DNA from: Chloroflexota bacterium
GTDB taxonomy: Bacteria > Chloroflexota > UBA11872 > VXNJ01
DNA: 64,000 bases
Direction of reading: 5' to 3'
Assembly: GCA_026707405.1 (NCBI GenBank)
Contig: JAPOWW010000004.1
Coordinates: 339,181 to 403,180 of the forward strand
Part shown: positions 8,802 to 19,332 of the stretch, piece by piece
Layout of the letters: every line of letters begins with the position of its first letter
How positions within the stretch are numbered: the first letter of the stretch is position 1
Program-made: the position numbers and the translations under genes
The notes under the pieces: generated by a model
The model's input: only the letters and a program-made list of their open reading frames with translations
Told to the model about the DNA's origin: nothing
The model's database searches: none

Positions 8802-9725
8802 ATGAATGAGACTCCCCAGCGCGAAAGCCCACCGGACGTTTCCATAGTAATAGTCACGTTTGACGTGCTTCCGCAACTTCGACGCTGTCTACAGTCGATC
8901 CCCGCCGCCTTGAACGGACTTCGTTACGAGCTCACGGTCGTCGAGAACGGTTACGGCGACGGCACGTGGGAGTGGCTAGTCGGCCACGAAGACGTGCGGG
9001 CGATTCGCGGGTCACCTGCCATTGGTTTCGGCTCTGCGGTAAACAAAGGGTTGGCCGGAGCAAAAGGGCGCTTTTTTTTGATACTCAATCCCGACACGCT
9101 GCTTCCGCCCGCAGGTGTTGCGCAACTTGCGGCAAATTTGGACCGGGATCCGGGGATCGGCATCGTAGGTCCCAAGCTGGTGCGGAGCACGGGTGAACTC
9201 GACCGCGCAAGTCGACGGTCCTTTCCCACCCCTGTAACCGCGCTGACTCGAATGTTGCGGCTCGATGCCGTCTTTCCTGGAAAGCCGATTTTCGGGGGCT
9301 ACAACCTGCTGCATCTCGACCCCGACCGCGCGTGCGACGTGGACGCCGTCGCCGGGGCTTTCATGTTCATCCGCGGCGAGGTATTTCGGTCGCTGGGGGG
9401 ATTCGACGAAGGGTTTTGGATGTACGGCGAGGATCTGGATCTGTGCTACAGAACCCATCAGTTGGGTTGGAGGGTGCGTTATGCGCCTGAGGTCGAGGTG
9501 CTGCACGAGAAGGGAGCGTCGTCGTCGCGTCGCCGTCTGAAAACGCGCTACGAGTTTTATCGAGCTATGGCGCGGTTTTACCGTAAGCACCAGGCCCCGC
9601 GACAGAATCCTGCGCTGAATATGGCAGTTCTCGCTGCTATATTTGCTTTGGGTTCGGCTGGTGTGGGCAAGGAAATCGTCAGGTACGCCGCCCGACTTGC
9701 AACTGGAAGCAACCTTGATTCGTAG
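8802..9725 (+). CDS. GT2-family (rhamnosyltransferase-like) glycosyltransferase
   Basis: A 307-residue GT-A protein resembling rhamnosyl/N-acetylglucosaminyl-diphospho-decaprenol L-rhamnosyltransferases (WbbL type). Motifs: VSIVIVTFDVLPQLRRCL, the LTVVENGYGDGT nucleotide region, GFGSAVNKGLA, FLILNPDTLL (DxD-like), then GGFDEGFWMYGEDLDLCYR, which is the strongest family signature. The start ATG is 6 bp after the previous stop. Acts on lipid-linked glycan intermediates in the cytoplasm; exact sugar unknown. Confidence 0.87.
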   Translation: MNETPQRESPPDVSIVIVTFDVLPQLRRCLQSIPAALNGLRYELTVVENGYGDGTWEWLVGHEDVRAIRGSPAIGFGSAVNKGLAGAKGRFFLILNPDTLLPPAGVAQLAANLDRDPGIGIVGPKLVRSTGELDRASRRSFPTPVTALTRMLRLDAVFPGKPIFGGYNLLHLDPDRACDVDAVAGAFMFIRGEVFRSLGGFDEGFWMYGEDLDLCYRTHQLGWRVRYAPEVEVLHEKGASSSRRRLKTRYEFYRAMARFYRKHQAPRQNPALNMAVLAAIFALGSAGVGKEIVRYAARLATGSNLDS

Positions 9726-9752
9726 ACGGGACACGCCGACGGGTCTGCTTTG

Positions 9753-11207
<1,455 letters not shown>

Positions 11208-11232
11208 CCTGACCTTCAGACAGACACCGCGG

Positions 11233-13518
11233 ATGTTGAGGGGCCGAATAGGGCGCGGTGTCTCTCTGCGAGGCGGGATCTTCACCATGCCGTTGCTCGT
11301 TCTGGTGTTGCTGCCCATCTTTTGGGCGTGTGATCTGATATCCGAGCTGCCGATCGCGGAGACGCCCTCCGAGGCGGCGGCCAGTCCCACTCCCGGGACC
11401 TTGACGAACAACTGGGTCAAACTCGATCCCGCGTCATTCTTTCCGCCGGTAGCGTTCAACTCCGTAATAGTCAGTCTCGCCGGTGGCGAAGCGGCTGGGA
11501 ATGGATCGACCCTTGATGGCTCAGGTTTCGCCACTCCGGGCGGCGTAGCCGTTCAAGCCGAAGGACCGGTTTACGTCAGTGACATGACGCAGGGAACCAT
11601 CCAAAGCATCGATCCAGCCGATTGGCCGCTTCAAGAATCCAAAGCGGCTTCCGATTCCAAGGCTGTGAACATTGAAGGGGATCTCATTGCACCGTCGAGG
11701 CTGATTGTCGACGGAAGAGGTCGCCTGATCATTGCGACCCTTGACCGCATAGAATTGATCCAGCCCGGCCAGCCCGCAATTGTAGTTGCGGGAAACGGAA
11801 AAGCCGGTTTCGCTGGAGACGGCGGAACGGCGGTAAACGCGCAATTCAACGGCAATTCCGGAATGGCAATCGATGCGGAAGGAAATCTTCTGATTGCCGA
11901 TCGGGGCAATGGACGCGTAAGGCGAATCGATGCATCGGGGATGATTTCCACTATCGCGGGCACTGGAGCCAGCCAATCCTCCGGAGACGGCGGGCCTGCG
12001 GTCGAGGCCTCGCTGGACAAACCGGTCGACGTTGCCGTCGGTCCGGACGGCTCGATCTTTGTAGCGGAGCTCGGCGGGCACCGAATCAGGCGTATCGGGC
12101 GCGACGGCATCATCAGCACTTACACGGGTACTGGAGTCGCGGGATTCACGGGTGATGGAGGCCGCGCCGTCGAAGCGTCGCTGAATTCCCCGCGAGCGAT
12201 CGACGTCGATTCCGAGGGCAACTTGTATATCGCCGACTGGCGAAACAGCGTGCTGCGCCGGGTGGGTGTCGACGGATCGATTCGTACTGTTGCCGGCCTG
12301 GCATCCGAAGGCGCGCTACGAGAGGGCCGTCCCGCGTTTGCGGTCGCTCTACCGCCGCCGTTGGATCTGGCTCTCGGTCCCGAAGGGACACTCTATCTAT
12401 TGCTCCAGGGCACGAGGACAGTGCATCTGCTCAGGCCGCCTTCTAACGTGGAGTCGACAGATGACTGCAACGGCCCTCCGCTGGAGCCGGACTTCCGCGC
12501 GCCCCTTATCCCCGACGGTGTGGCTCTAATTGTGGTAGGCGATGCCGACGCGGGATTCGCCGGCGACGGAGGGCTTGTTTCAGAAGCCCGATTCGCCATT
12601 CCGCAGTCGTTCGCGATTGCTGGAGACGGACGGATCTTCATCGCCGACTCAGGCAATCACAGAATTCGCGTCATCTCAACCGCCGGGGAAGTTTCGACGT
12701 TCGCCGGTATCGGGGAACCTGGATATTCGGGGGACGGCGGAAAGGCGGGCGAAGCGCGCCTTTCAGGACCTAAAGCTATCGAGGTGGACGCCCGCGGAAA
12801 TGTTTTCTTCTTCGACTCGGGGAATTTCCGCATTAGGCGAATCGACAGGTGCGGGGTCATCGAAACGGTTGCGGGCAGCGGTAGACCGGGCTCGGAAGGC
12901 GACGGTGGACCGGCGTTGATAGCTTCGTTCCGGGACGTATCGGGATTAGCTTTCGACGATCGCGGCAATCTCTACGCGGCTGATCCCGCGTCGAACCGGG
13001 TCCGCGTTATCTCGACCGATGGGTTCATAAGCACGTTAGCCGGAACCGGACGGCCGGAATCGGGCGCGGACGGCGGTCCGGCCGTGAATACGCCTCTCGA
13101 CGGTCCGGCGGATGTGGCGCGGTATGGCGACGGCTCCATGCTGATAGCTGAGCAGCGTGCCGGGAAGATACGGAAGGTATCTTCCTCGGGAGAAATCAGC
13201 ACCCTCGCCGGACCCGGGGTGGCTGACGGCGAATTCGAGGGGCCTCTGGGCCAGGTCCGCGTGCAAGACCCCGTCTCGCTTGCGACCGACGCCGCGGGCA
13301 ACATCTATCTGGCGCAGCTCACCGCGGGACTTGTGTCGAGAATCGCTCCGGATGGCGCCGTGACGATTGTGGCGGGCAATCCCGCGGGTACTGGCGTTCC
13401 GGGCGATCCCGCGGTGGATGTGGCCTTGCCGGCGCCGCTGGTAATACAGCTCGACGGCCGCGGCAATTTGTACGTGCTTGAGTCGGCCGGCCTCCTCTGG
13501 CGGGCCGGGCACGGCTAG
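11233..13518 (+). CDS. NHL-repeat lipoprotein (double beta-propeller)
   Basis: A protein of about 761 residues with a basic N-terminus, a hydrophobic stretch and the lipobox-like IFWAC, so probably a lipoprotein. ATG 11233 is preferred because it supplies the positive n-region; ATG 11287 also gives a short signal. From about residue 160 on there are roughly ten NHL repeats of the pattern 'AG.G.AGF.GDGG.A..A....P...A.D..GN.YIAD..N.RIRRI...G.IST', interrupted midway by a Cys-containing linker, which suggests two propellers. NHL propellers usually mediate binding or act as peptidyl-amidating/teneurin-like scaffolds; no catalytic motif is seen. It starts 25 bp after the sugar transferase, suggesting co-transcription. 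Confidence 0.78.
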   Translation: MLRGRIGRGVSLRGGIFTMPLLVLVLLPIFWACDLISELPIAETPSEAAASPTPGTLTNNWVKLDPASFFPPVAFNSVIVSLAGGEAAGNGSTLDGSGFATPGGVAVQAEGPVYVSDMTQGTIQSIDPADWPLQESKAASDSKAVNIEGDLIAPSRLIVDGRGRLIIATLDRIELIQPGQPAIVVAGNGKAGFAGDGGTAVNAQFNGNSGMAIDAEGNLLIADRGNGRVRRIDASGMISTIAGTGASQSSGDGGPAVEASLDKPVDVAVGPDGSIFVAELGGHRIRRIGRDGIISTYTGTGVAGFTGDGGRAVEASLNSPRAIDVDSEGNLYIADWRNSVLRRVGVDGSIRTVAGLASEGALREGRPAFAVALPPPLDLALGPEGTLYLLLQGTRTVHLLRPPSNVESTDDCNGPPLEPDFRAPLIPDGVALIVVGDADAGFAGDGGLVSEARFAIPQSFAIAGDGRIFIADSGNHRIRVISTAGEVSTFAGIGEPGYSGDGGKAGEARLSGPKAIEVDARGNVFFFDSGNFRIRRIDRCGVIETVAGSGRPGSEGDGGPALIASFRDVSGLAFDDRGNLYAADPASNRVRVISTDGFISTLAGTGRPESGADGGPAVNTPLDGPADVARYGDGSMLIAEQRAGKIRKVSSSGEISTLAGPGVADGEFEGPLGQVRVQDPVSLATDAAGNIYLAQLTAGLVSRIAPDGAVTIVAGNPAGTGVPGDPAVDVALPAPLVIQLDGRGNLYVLESAGLLWRAGHG

Positions 13519-13579
13519 CCTAACCGCTCTCGGGTCCTGCAAGCGCGATTTACCAAGCCGCTGCTACCGGCGCTCGATC

Positions 13580-13606
13580 TTGACCGGTATCGATGCCGTT
13601 GATAAT
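13580..13606 (+). promoter_or_regulatory. Possible hrcA operon promoter
   Basis: TTGACC (13580-13585) and GATAAT (13601-13606) with a short 15-bp spacer lie in the 194-bp gap before hrcA. The same TTGACC/GATAAC pair occurs before rpsL. No CIRCE inverted repeat (TTAGCACTC-N9-GAGTGCTAA) is visible here, although hrcA operons often carry one. Confidence 0.35.
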
Positions 13607-13712
13607 GTTCCGAATGTTGTATGCGGTACCGTGAGTCCACGATTAGCCGGGTCATTATCAGCTGCCTGGACGGTAGGCGTTCGCAACAGTCGCGAAGGTC
13701 CAGGCAATCTAC

Positions 13713-14753
13713 TTGGGCGGCTTCGGATTGACTACTTCAGCTCAAGCTTCAGATAGACGAAGAGCGATCCTTCAGACCATCGTCGAAGACTATGTGCGGA
13801 GCTGCATCCCCGTCGCATCAGGCCGACTAGTCAAGCGATATGAGCTGGGAGTGAGCAGCGCCACCGTACGCAAAGACATGGCGCATCTGGAAGAAGAAGG
13901 GCTCGTCTTTCAGCCGCATCGTTCCGCCGGCCGGATTCCAACGGAAGCGGGATATCGGCTCTTTGTGGAGGAGCTACTCTCGTCCACGGAATTGAGACCG
14001 CCCGAAAGAGACACGATCAGGTCGAGTTTTCGCGTTTCTCCTCTTGGACTTGAGGATTTGCTCCAGTTCGCGGCATCAATTCTCTCTGATTTCGTCGGAA
14101 ATGTGGCTTTCGTCGTTCGTCCGGCAGGCGGACCGATAAGACTCAAACGTGTCACGATCGTTCCCCAGGAGAACAGTTCGGTGCGCATGATCGCGGAGCT
14201 GACCGGCGCTCCGCCGCAAGACCGGCTCATCCGGGGACTTACCCACAGCGAACCTTCCAGCCTTCAGATCTACGGCAGGCAGATAAGCGATGAGTTGACC
14301 GGCAAGAATGTTGCGGAAATCGAGAAATGGCCGGTCCCGCGCGCCAGGTACAAATATGAGATTTTGTTCGTGCTCGTCTCGACCATGCGGGAACTGGAGC
14401 GACGGCGATTCGGCTACGTTCAATACGTGGGCCTGGCCACGATGATCCAGCAGCCGGAATTCAATAAGGTTTCCCTGGTTCAGCGCGGAGTTCAAATGCT
14501 GGAAGATGGGGATCTGGTGGAGTACCTCGGTCCGCCGGCCACGGACGCCGACGGTGTACTCGTCCACATCGGCGATCGGAACAGCGAAATATTGCGAGAC
14601 TACTCGGTGGTTCTTTCCAGTTACGATTCGCACAATCACGGTGGCTTTTTAGGGGTGCTGGGTCCAAACCGGATGCCCTACCGGCGGACTATCGGCGCGG
14701 TGCGGCAAGTAACGAAAACGGTGGCAGGAGTAGCCGCCACGGCTAGGGCCTGA
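13713..14753 (+). CDS. hrcA: HrcA heat-inducible transcription repressor
   Basis: A 346-residue repressor that binds CIRCE operators and is tuned by GroEL. The N-terminal winged helix shows SSATVRKDMAHLEEEGL and QPHRSAGRIPTEAGYRLFV, the hallmark HrcA segment. A GAF-like dimerisation/effector domain follows. Length matches the family. Start TTG 13713; TTG 13728 is an alternative five codons downstream, and neither has a clear Shine-Dalgarno. It leads grpE and dnaJ. Since no CIRCE is seen upstream, its own operon may not be autoregulated through the standard operator. Confidence 0.92.
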   Translation: MGGFGLTTSAQASDRRRAILQTIVEDYVRSCIPVASGRLVKRYELGVSSATVRKDMAHLEEEGLVFQPHRSAGRIPTEAGYRLFVEELLSSTELRPPERDTIRSSFRVSPLGLEDLLQFAASILSDFVGNVAFVVRPAGGPIRLKRVTIVPQENSSVRMIAELTGAPPQDRLIRGLTHSEPSSLQIYGRQISDELTGKNVAEIEKWPVPRARYKYEILFVLVSTMRELERRRFGYVQYVGLATMIQQPEFNKVSLVQRGVQMLEDGDLVEYLGPPATDADGVLVHIGDRNSEILRDYSVVLSSYDSHNHGGFLGVLGPNRMPYRRTIGAVRQVTKTVAGVAATARA

Positions 14754-14818
14754 GCGCGTCTCGCGGCCGACCAGATTTCGAACTCTCTCAAACTCGCTCG
14801 ACAAGGAGTAGCGGCGTA

Positions 14819-15433
14819 GTGGAAAAATCGGAAACGTCAGGCGACCGAACCGTCGAAACGGTGCCTGGCGCGACGGAAGCGGAGTCCGACAGCGCGCAGG
14901 CTCAGCCAGAATTGGCTCGCATACAAGAGTTGGAGGATGAGCGCACTCGGCTGCTCGGAAAGCTGGCGCGAGCTCAAGCGGACTTGTCGAATCTGAAGCG
15001 CCGCACGGAACAGGAAATAGGCGAGGTTAGAAAGTTCGCCAATCAGATCTTCGCCGCGGACTTGCTTAGAGTCATCGATTCCCTTGACCGTGCGCTCGGC
15101 GCGATTCCCCCGTCACTAACAGGATTCACCTGGATAGACGGAATCCTGATTACGAGAGCGCAGATGAACGCGGTCCTTAAGTCTCAAGGCATCGACCCCA
15201 TAAATGCGGTCGGCGAGAAGTTCGACCCGAGTTACCACGAGGCCGTATCAAGCGGCGATTCTCCACCCGTTGGCCAGGATGCCGTGGTTCTCGAAGAGTA
15301 TCAGCGTGGTTATATGATTCATGACCGGGTGCTCAGACCCACGCTGGTGCGCGCCGGAAGCGCCGAGACTCCAAAAGGCCCGGATGTCCGCACCGGGGGT
15401 GACGGCGGCGAATCCGCGGTAGAAGCAGATTAG
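14819..15433 (+). CDS. grpE: GrpE nucleotide exchange factor
   Basis: A 204-residue co-chaperone that releases ADP from DnaK. The acidic N-terminus is followed by a long coiled coil (about 35-85, including LLGKLARAQADLSNLKRR), then the beta wing with FDPSYHEAVSSGDSP and GYMIHDRVLRPTLV, the family signature. Start GTG 14819 with AAGGAG 5' of it. Lies between hrcA and dnaJ; dnaK, its partner, is not in this window. Confidence 0.94.
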   Translation: MEKSETSGDRTVETVPGATEAESDSAQAQPELARIQELEDERTRLLGKLARAQADLSNLKRRTEQEIGEVRKFANQIFAADLLRVIDSLDRALGAIPPSLTGFTWIDGILITRAQMNAVLKSQGIDPINAVGEKFDPSYHEAVSSGDSPPVGQDAVVLEEYQRGYMIHDRVLRPTLVRAGSAETPKGPDVRTGGDGGESAVEAD

Positions 15434-15492
15434 CCGCGCGGCGCCGATTAACGCGTAGACGACCGTAATCACACATCGAGACTAAACGCTAA

Positions 15493-16602
15493 ATGGCAAC
15501 CAAGGCCGACTTTTACGACGTTTTGGGCATAGGCAAGTCCGCGTCGCAGGACCAGATCAGGCGGGCATATCGGAAGCTCGCTCGTCAATACCATCCCGAC
15601 CTCAACAAGGCCGCCGACGCCGAAGATAGGTTCAAAGCCGTCCAGGAGGCCTACGACGTCCTCAAGGACGAGAAGAAGCGGGCAATGTACGACAGGTTCG
15701 GACACGCCGGACTCCAGTCGGGATTCAACCCCGCCGGCGGAGGAATCGACTTTGGAGACATGGGAGACATCTTCGAGTCGTTTTTCGGCACCGCGACCCG
15801 GCGGGACACTCACGGACCGCGAGCCGGTCGCGATCTTCAGACTGCTCTCTCGCTCGAATTCATGGAGGCGGTCAACGGCGTAGCCAAAGAGATAGACATC
15901 GACCGGCTGGAGCTTTGCGACGAGTGCAGCGGGTCCGGCCAGGGTCTCCAATCCGAGGTGGCCACGTGCTCGGTTTGCAATGGCGCCGGGCAGGTGAGGC
16001 GCGTGCAATCGTCGATATTCGGCCAGTTCGTCAACGTGGCTACCTGCGAAAACTGCGGCGGCGCCGGTCGCGTAGTCCTCAATCCCTGCTCTAGTTGCGG
16101 CGGCGAGGGGCGCGCGCGACGGCGGCGCAAGAATTCGATCGACATTCCGGCGGGAGTTGACGATGGAAACAACCTGCGTATACCGGGGGGCGGTGACGCG
16201 GGATACCGAGGCGGACCTTCGGGAGACCTGTTCATTCGAATTTCGGTAGGCGAGCACGGATCTTTCAGGCGGGAAGGTGTCGACGTCTTTTCGAAGCTCA
16301 AAATCAACGTTGCCGACGCCGTTCTCGGCGAGGAGTTCCAGGTCGAGACCGTGGTGGGCGAGGAGCGTGTCAACATTCGCCCGGGCACTCAGTCCGGCAG
16401 CATGATGAGGTTGCGCGGCAAAGGCGTGCCGCGGCTGGGGCGTTCCGGACGTGGTGATCATTACGTGCGGGTAGACGTTGAAGTGCCGAACAGGCTCACC
16501 AAGCGGGAGCGGCAGCTTTACGACGAGTTGAAGTCGCTATACGGCAAATCGAAAAAGAAGAAAGACTTCGCGAGCAAGGTACGCGAAGCCCTTGGGGGAT
16601 GA
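15493..16602 (+). CDS. dnaJ: DnaJ chaperone (Hsp40, type I)
   Basis: A 369-residue co-chaperone that stimulates DnaK ATPase. The J domain occupies residues 1-70 with the HPD motif at 34-36. A short Gly/Phe region (about 75-105) follows. The zinc domain has four CxxCxGxG repeats (CDECSGSG, CSVCNGAG, CENCGGAG, CSSCGGEG). The C-terminal substrate-binding and dimerisation domains are complete. It directly follows grpE with no dnaK between, and its stop overlaps the next start (ATGA). Confidence 0.96.
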   Translation: MATKADFYDVLGIGKSASQDQIRRAYRKLARQYHPDLNKAADAEDRFKAVQEAYDVLKDEKKRAMYDRFGHAGLQSGFNPAGGGIDFGDMGDIFESFFGTATRRDTHGPRAGRDLQTALSLEFMEAVNGVAKEIDIDRLELCDECSGSGQGLQSEVATCSVCNGAGQVRRVQSSIFGQFVNVATCENCGGAGRVVLNPCSSCGGEGRARRRRKNSIDIPAGVDDGNNLRIPGGGDAGYRGGPSGDLFIRISVGEHGSFRREGVDVFSKLKINVADAVLGEEFQVETVVGEERVNIRPGTQSGSMMRLRGKGVPRLGRSGRGDHYVRVDVEVPNRLTKRERQLYDELKSLYGKSKKKKDFASKVREALGG

Positions 16603-17534
16603 TGCGCTGGCTTGAAGTCGCGGTGGAGGCGACCCCCGACTCGGCCGAGGACATCCGGTTGATCATGGCCAAATGGGCTGGCTCAGCCGTGGCGGTAGAG
16701 GAGCGGGCTGATGAGCATTCAGTGGATAGGGTATGCCGCCTGACCGCTTATCTGCCCGACGGTGAGCGGCTGGCCGCCACCAGACACGATCTCCTCAACG
16801 CCTTGTGGCACATCGGCAGTCTCGGCGTGAAGAGCGCCAGGACGCCGATTGAGCGGTGGACTGATGAAAGCGAGTGGCACTCGAAGTGGAAGGCGTTCTT
16901 CAAACCGGCGCGGGTGGGCCGGATTCTACTGGCGCCGGCGTGGGACGATTCGGTCGAAAATGGAGACTCGGTAGTGCGAATAGATCCCGGTATGGCGTTC
17001 GGGACGGGTCTGCACGTCACAACCCGGCAGTCGCTCCTGGCTATGCAAGATCGGCTGAGTCAAGGTGATGAGGTTCTCGATTTGGGAACCGGGTCGGGCG
17101 TCCTTGCCATAGCGGCGGCGCGACTGGGCGCCGGAAGCGTTAAGGCACTCGACAATGACCTAACGGCTGTGGAAGCGGCGCGGGCGAATGTAACGCTTAA
17201 CGGCCTCAAAGACGTTGTTACGGTTAGCCGAGGATCGCTCGACCGAGGAACATCAGAGAGGGATTACACAACCAGATTCGACCTCCTGGTTGCCAATATC
17301 GTGGCCGCCGTCCATCTCCAGCTGGCCGGCGCAATGATTGATGCGCTTAAGCTGGGCGGAACGTTGATACTTGGCGGAATCACACAGCCGCGAGAGACGG
17401 AAGTAGCGGCGGCATTTGCCGACCGGGCCATGCAACTAGTCGACAGCACTCACGACGGCGGCTGGGTATGCCTGACGTTCCAAAACGATGCCGATGGCGG
17501 CCGGCGCGGGGTTAGCTGCACGAAAAATGGGTAG
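16599..17534 (+). CDS. prmA: PrmA ribosomal protein L11 methyltransferase
   Basis: A 311-residue SAM-dependent methyltransferase that modifies L11. The N-terminal L11-recognition domain is about 1-110. The catalytic domain has DPGMAFGTGLHVTT, the SAM-binding motif I VLDLGTGSGVLAIAAA, and NIVAAVHLQL in place of the NI(L)A motif. ATG 16599 overlaps the dnaJ TGA. dnaJ-prmA-methylthiotransferase order is common in diverse bacteria, which supports the call. Confidence 0.9.
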   Translation: MMRWLEVAVEATPDSAEDIRLIMAKWAGSAVAVEERADEHSVDRVCRLTAYLPDGERLAATRHDLLNALWHIGSLGVKSARTPIERWTDESEWHSKWKAFFKPARVGRILLAPAWDDSVENGDSVVRIDPGMAFGTGLHVTTRQSLLAMQDRLSQGDEVLDLGTGSGVLAIAAARLGAGSVKALDNDLTAVEAARANVTLNGLKDVVTVSRGSLDRGTSERDYTTRFDLLVANIVAAVHLQLAGAMIDALKLGGTLILGGITQPRETEVAAAFADRAMQLVDSTHDGGWVCLTFQNDADGGRRGVSCTKNG

Positions 17535-18822
17535 ACCGGGGCCTACCGTTGCAGTCAAGACTCTAGGCTGCCGGGTCAATCAGACCGACTCCGACTCGAT
17601 TCTCCGAGCCTTGGTGGATCGTGGTTTCTATCCCGCTGCGCAAGGTCAACCCGCCGACGCGGTAGTCGTCAATACCTGCACGGTAACGCATGTCGCCGAC
17701 CGCAAGTCGCGCCACGCGATTGCGAGAGGCATTCGTGACAATCCCGACTGTGTAGTGGCCGTAACGGGCTGTTATGCGTCGGTTGATGCGGAACGACTGC
17801 GCCGGTCATTTCCCCGTGCTCTGATCTTCTCGCCGGTCGATCAAAACAGCCTGATCGAGGAGGTTTCCCGCGCGGCCAATGCTCCCGGCATTGCCGCGCC
17901 AGCGGGCGACGGTCGCCGATTTGGGGAGCGGGGCCGCATCCGCCCCATGATCAAGGCGCAAGAGGGGTGCGATCACATCTGCGCGTTCTGCATCATTCCT
18001 CGCGCTCGCGGACGGTCGACCAGCCGCACGCTTAGGCAGGTGATAGCAGACGTGGTCCGGTTCGCCGAGGCCGGTGCTAACGAAGTGGTGTTGACAGGCG
18101 TGAGTATCGGTAGCTACCGATGCCCCGAGACCGGGCTGCGGCTGGCGGACATGATCGCCCGCGTTGCGTCCGAGACCGGTGTTGCGAGGCTGCGGCTAAG
18201 CTCCATCGAACCGATTGAATTCGACGACGGCATTTTCCAACTGCTCGCCGATGGGACGATTTGTCCGCATCTTCACATTCCAATTCAAAGCGGCTCGGAC
18301 CGGACCCTGCGCCGGATGCGCAGGAAGTATGCGATAGCCGACTACGAGCGGATAGTCACGTCGGCGCGAGCGGCGAACCCGGACGTTGCGATAGCAACGG
18401 ACGTGATGGTCGGATTCCCGGGAGAATCTCAGAATGACTTCGAGGCATCCTTTGACTTCATTGCCGCCATGGAGTTCGCCTACTTGCACGTTTTTCCCTA
18501 TTCGATGAGACCTCGCACGGTCGCCGCCCACATGAAGCAGGGCGTCCGCGACGATGAGAAAAAGGCTCGTGTTCAGGCGATGATCGATCTCGGCGAGCGC
18601 CAGAGGGAAGACTACGCCCAGCGATTCGTGGGACGTTCTCGAACCGTGCTTTGGGAGAGCGTCGTTGACGGGCAGGGAACGGGCGTGACCGACAATTTCC
18701 TGAAGGTCAGCGGTCGGTCGAAGGCTACGCCAGGGTCTCTGGAAACGGTAATGCTGGCGCCGGGCGCATGGGGCGAGCTCGTTGCCATTGGACCGGCAGG
18801 GCAGCCGCGTTTAGGTGGATAA
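17527..18822 (+). CDS. mtaB: MtaB-like tRNA t6A37 methylthiotransferase
   Basis: A radical-SAM methylthiotransferase of about 431 residues, predicted to convert t6A37 to ms2t6A37 in ANN-decoding tRNAs. TLGCRVNQ, NTCTVTHVADRKSRHAI and VTGCYAS carry the auxiliary-cluster cysteines; CDHICAFCIIPRARG is the radical-SAM cluster with the MtaB-type PRARG. ATG 17527 is preferred: it puts the first motif near the N-terminus and overlaps prmA by only 8 bp; ATG 17488 would overlap it by 47 bp. RimO is a less likely alternative. Confidence 0.88.
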   Translation: MGRPGPTVAVKTLGCRVNQTDSDSILRALVDRGFYPAAQGQPADAVVVNTCTVTHVADRKSRHAIARGIRDNPDCVVAVTGCYASVDAERLRRSFPRALIFSPVDQNSLIEEVSRAANAPGIAAPAGDGRRFGERGRIRPMIKAQEGCDHICAFCIIPRARGRSTSRTLRQVIADVVRFAEAGANEVVLTGVSIGSYRCPETGLRLADMIARVASETGVARLRLSSIEPIEFDDGIFQLLADGTICPHLHIPIQSGSDRTLRRMRRKYAIADYERIVTSARAANPDVAIATDVMVGFPGESQNDFEASFDFIAAMEFAYLHVFPYSMRPRTVAAHMKQGVRDDEKKARVQAMIDLGERQREDYAQRFVGRSRTVLWESVVDGQGTGVTDNFLKVSGRSKATPGSLETVMLAPGAWGELVAIGPAGQPRLGG

Positions 18823-18831
18823 GATCAAGCT

Positions 18832-19173
18832 ATGAAATGCCTGTTTTGCGACATCGCCGCCAGGATACTGCCGTCGGAAATCGTTTTCGAGACGGACGAC
18901 GTGATAGCTTTTCGCGATATCAATCCGGCGGCTCCCGTGCATGTCCTCGTCATCCCCAAGGAGCATATCGACGGCATCGCCGTCGTGGACCAAACGCACA
19001 CGGCCCTGCTGGGGCGGCTTATGCTGGCTGCGGTGGAAGTCTCAAAATCCGAAGGAGTGGCCGGCGACGGTTTCCGGCTGGTAATAAATCAAGGCCGCGA
19101 GGGTGGACAGACCGTCGGTCACCTGCACATTCACTTACTGGGTGGCAGGCAGATGCGGTGGCCGTCCGGGTGA
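18832..19173 (+). CDS. HIT-family (Hint-like) nucleotide hydrolase
   Basis: A 113-residue histidine-triad protein, probably a purine nucleoside phosphoramidase of the HINT branch. The N-terminus has CLFCDIAARILPSEIVFE and the catalytic triad is HLHIHLLGGR near the C-terminus, preceded by NQGREGGQTV. The full family length is present. It is 9 bp after the methylthiotransferase and closes that operon; the rpoB promoter begins 18 bp after its stop. Confidence 0.93.
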   Translation: MKCLFCDIAARILPSEIVFETDDVIAFRDINPAAPVHVLVIPKEHIDGIAVVDQTHTALLGRLMLAAVEVSKSEGVAGDGFRLVINQGREGGQTVGHLHIHLLGGRQMRWPSG

Positions 19174-19190
19174 CTGCGGCTTGTCGACGC

Positions 19191-19218
19191 TTGGCGTAGT
19201 TTGGAACTCTGCTATACT
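19191..19218 (+). promoter_or_regulatory. Probable rpoBC promoter
   Basis: TTGGCG (19191-19196), a 16-bp spacer and TATACT (19213-19218) lie just after the HIT gene. This is the best sigma-70-type promoter in the window. Transcription would begin near 19225, giving a leader of about 330 nt before rpoB. Confidence 0.55.
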
Positions 19219-19232
19219 CTCAGCGAGATTGA

Positions 19233-19256
19233 GCGGGAGGTAAACCCTCGATCCGC
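19233..19256 (+). promoter_or_regulatory. 5' leader hairpin upstream of the rpoB attenuator
   Basis: GCGG-GAGG (19233-19240) pairs with CCTC (19246-19249) and CCGC (19253-19256) around loop TAAAC, with a three-base bulge. It would form at the 5' end of the leader RNA. Its GGGAG (19235-19239) and GGTA (19239-19242) can alternatively pair with CTCCC and TACC in the left arm of the terminator hairpin, which is the geometry expected of an antiterminator. Inference from base pairing only. Confidence 0.4.
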
Positions 19257-19275
19257 AGCGAAAACAAGAAAAACT

Positions 19276-19332
19276 GATAGACGCTCCCTACCCGGCTTCG
19301 TGTAATGGCCACGGGTGGAGTTGTCTATTTTT
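19276..19332 (+). terminator. Intrinsic terminator/attenuator in the rpoB leader
   Basis: A long stem: GATAGAC (19276-19282), CTCC (19284-19287) and ACCCG (19290-19294) pair with CGGGT (19312-19316), GGAG (19317-19320) and GTCTAT (19323-19328), about 15 base pairs with two small bulges and a 17-nt loop. A T-run follows immediately (TATTTTTCTG). Lying downstream of a promoter and 225 bp ahead of rpoB, it is placed as an attenuator rather than only the terminator of the HIT operon; it could serve both roles. Confidence 0.65.

Noticed and set aside
13519..13712. CIRCE operator before hrcA
   Set aside because: Searched for TTAGCACTC/GAGTGCTAA by eye and found no match on either strand.
15469..16461. 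330-residue minus-strand frame opposite dnaJ
   Set aside because: Complement of the DnaJ zinc repeats; not a real gene.
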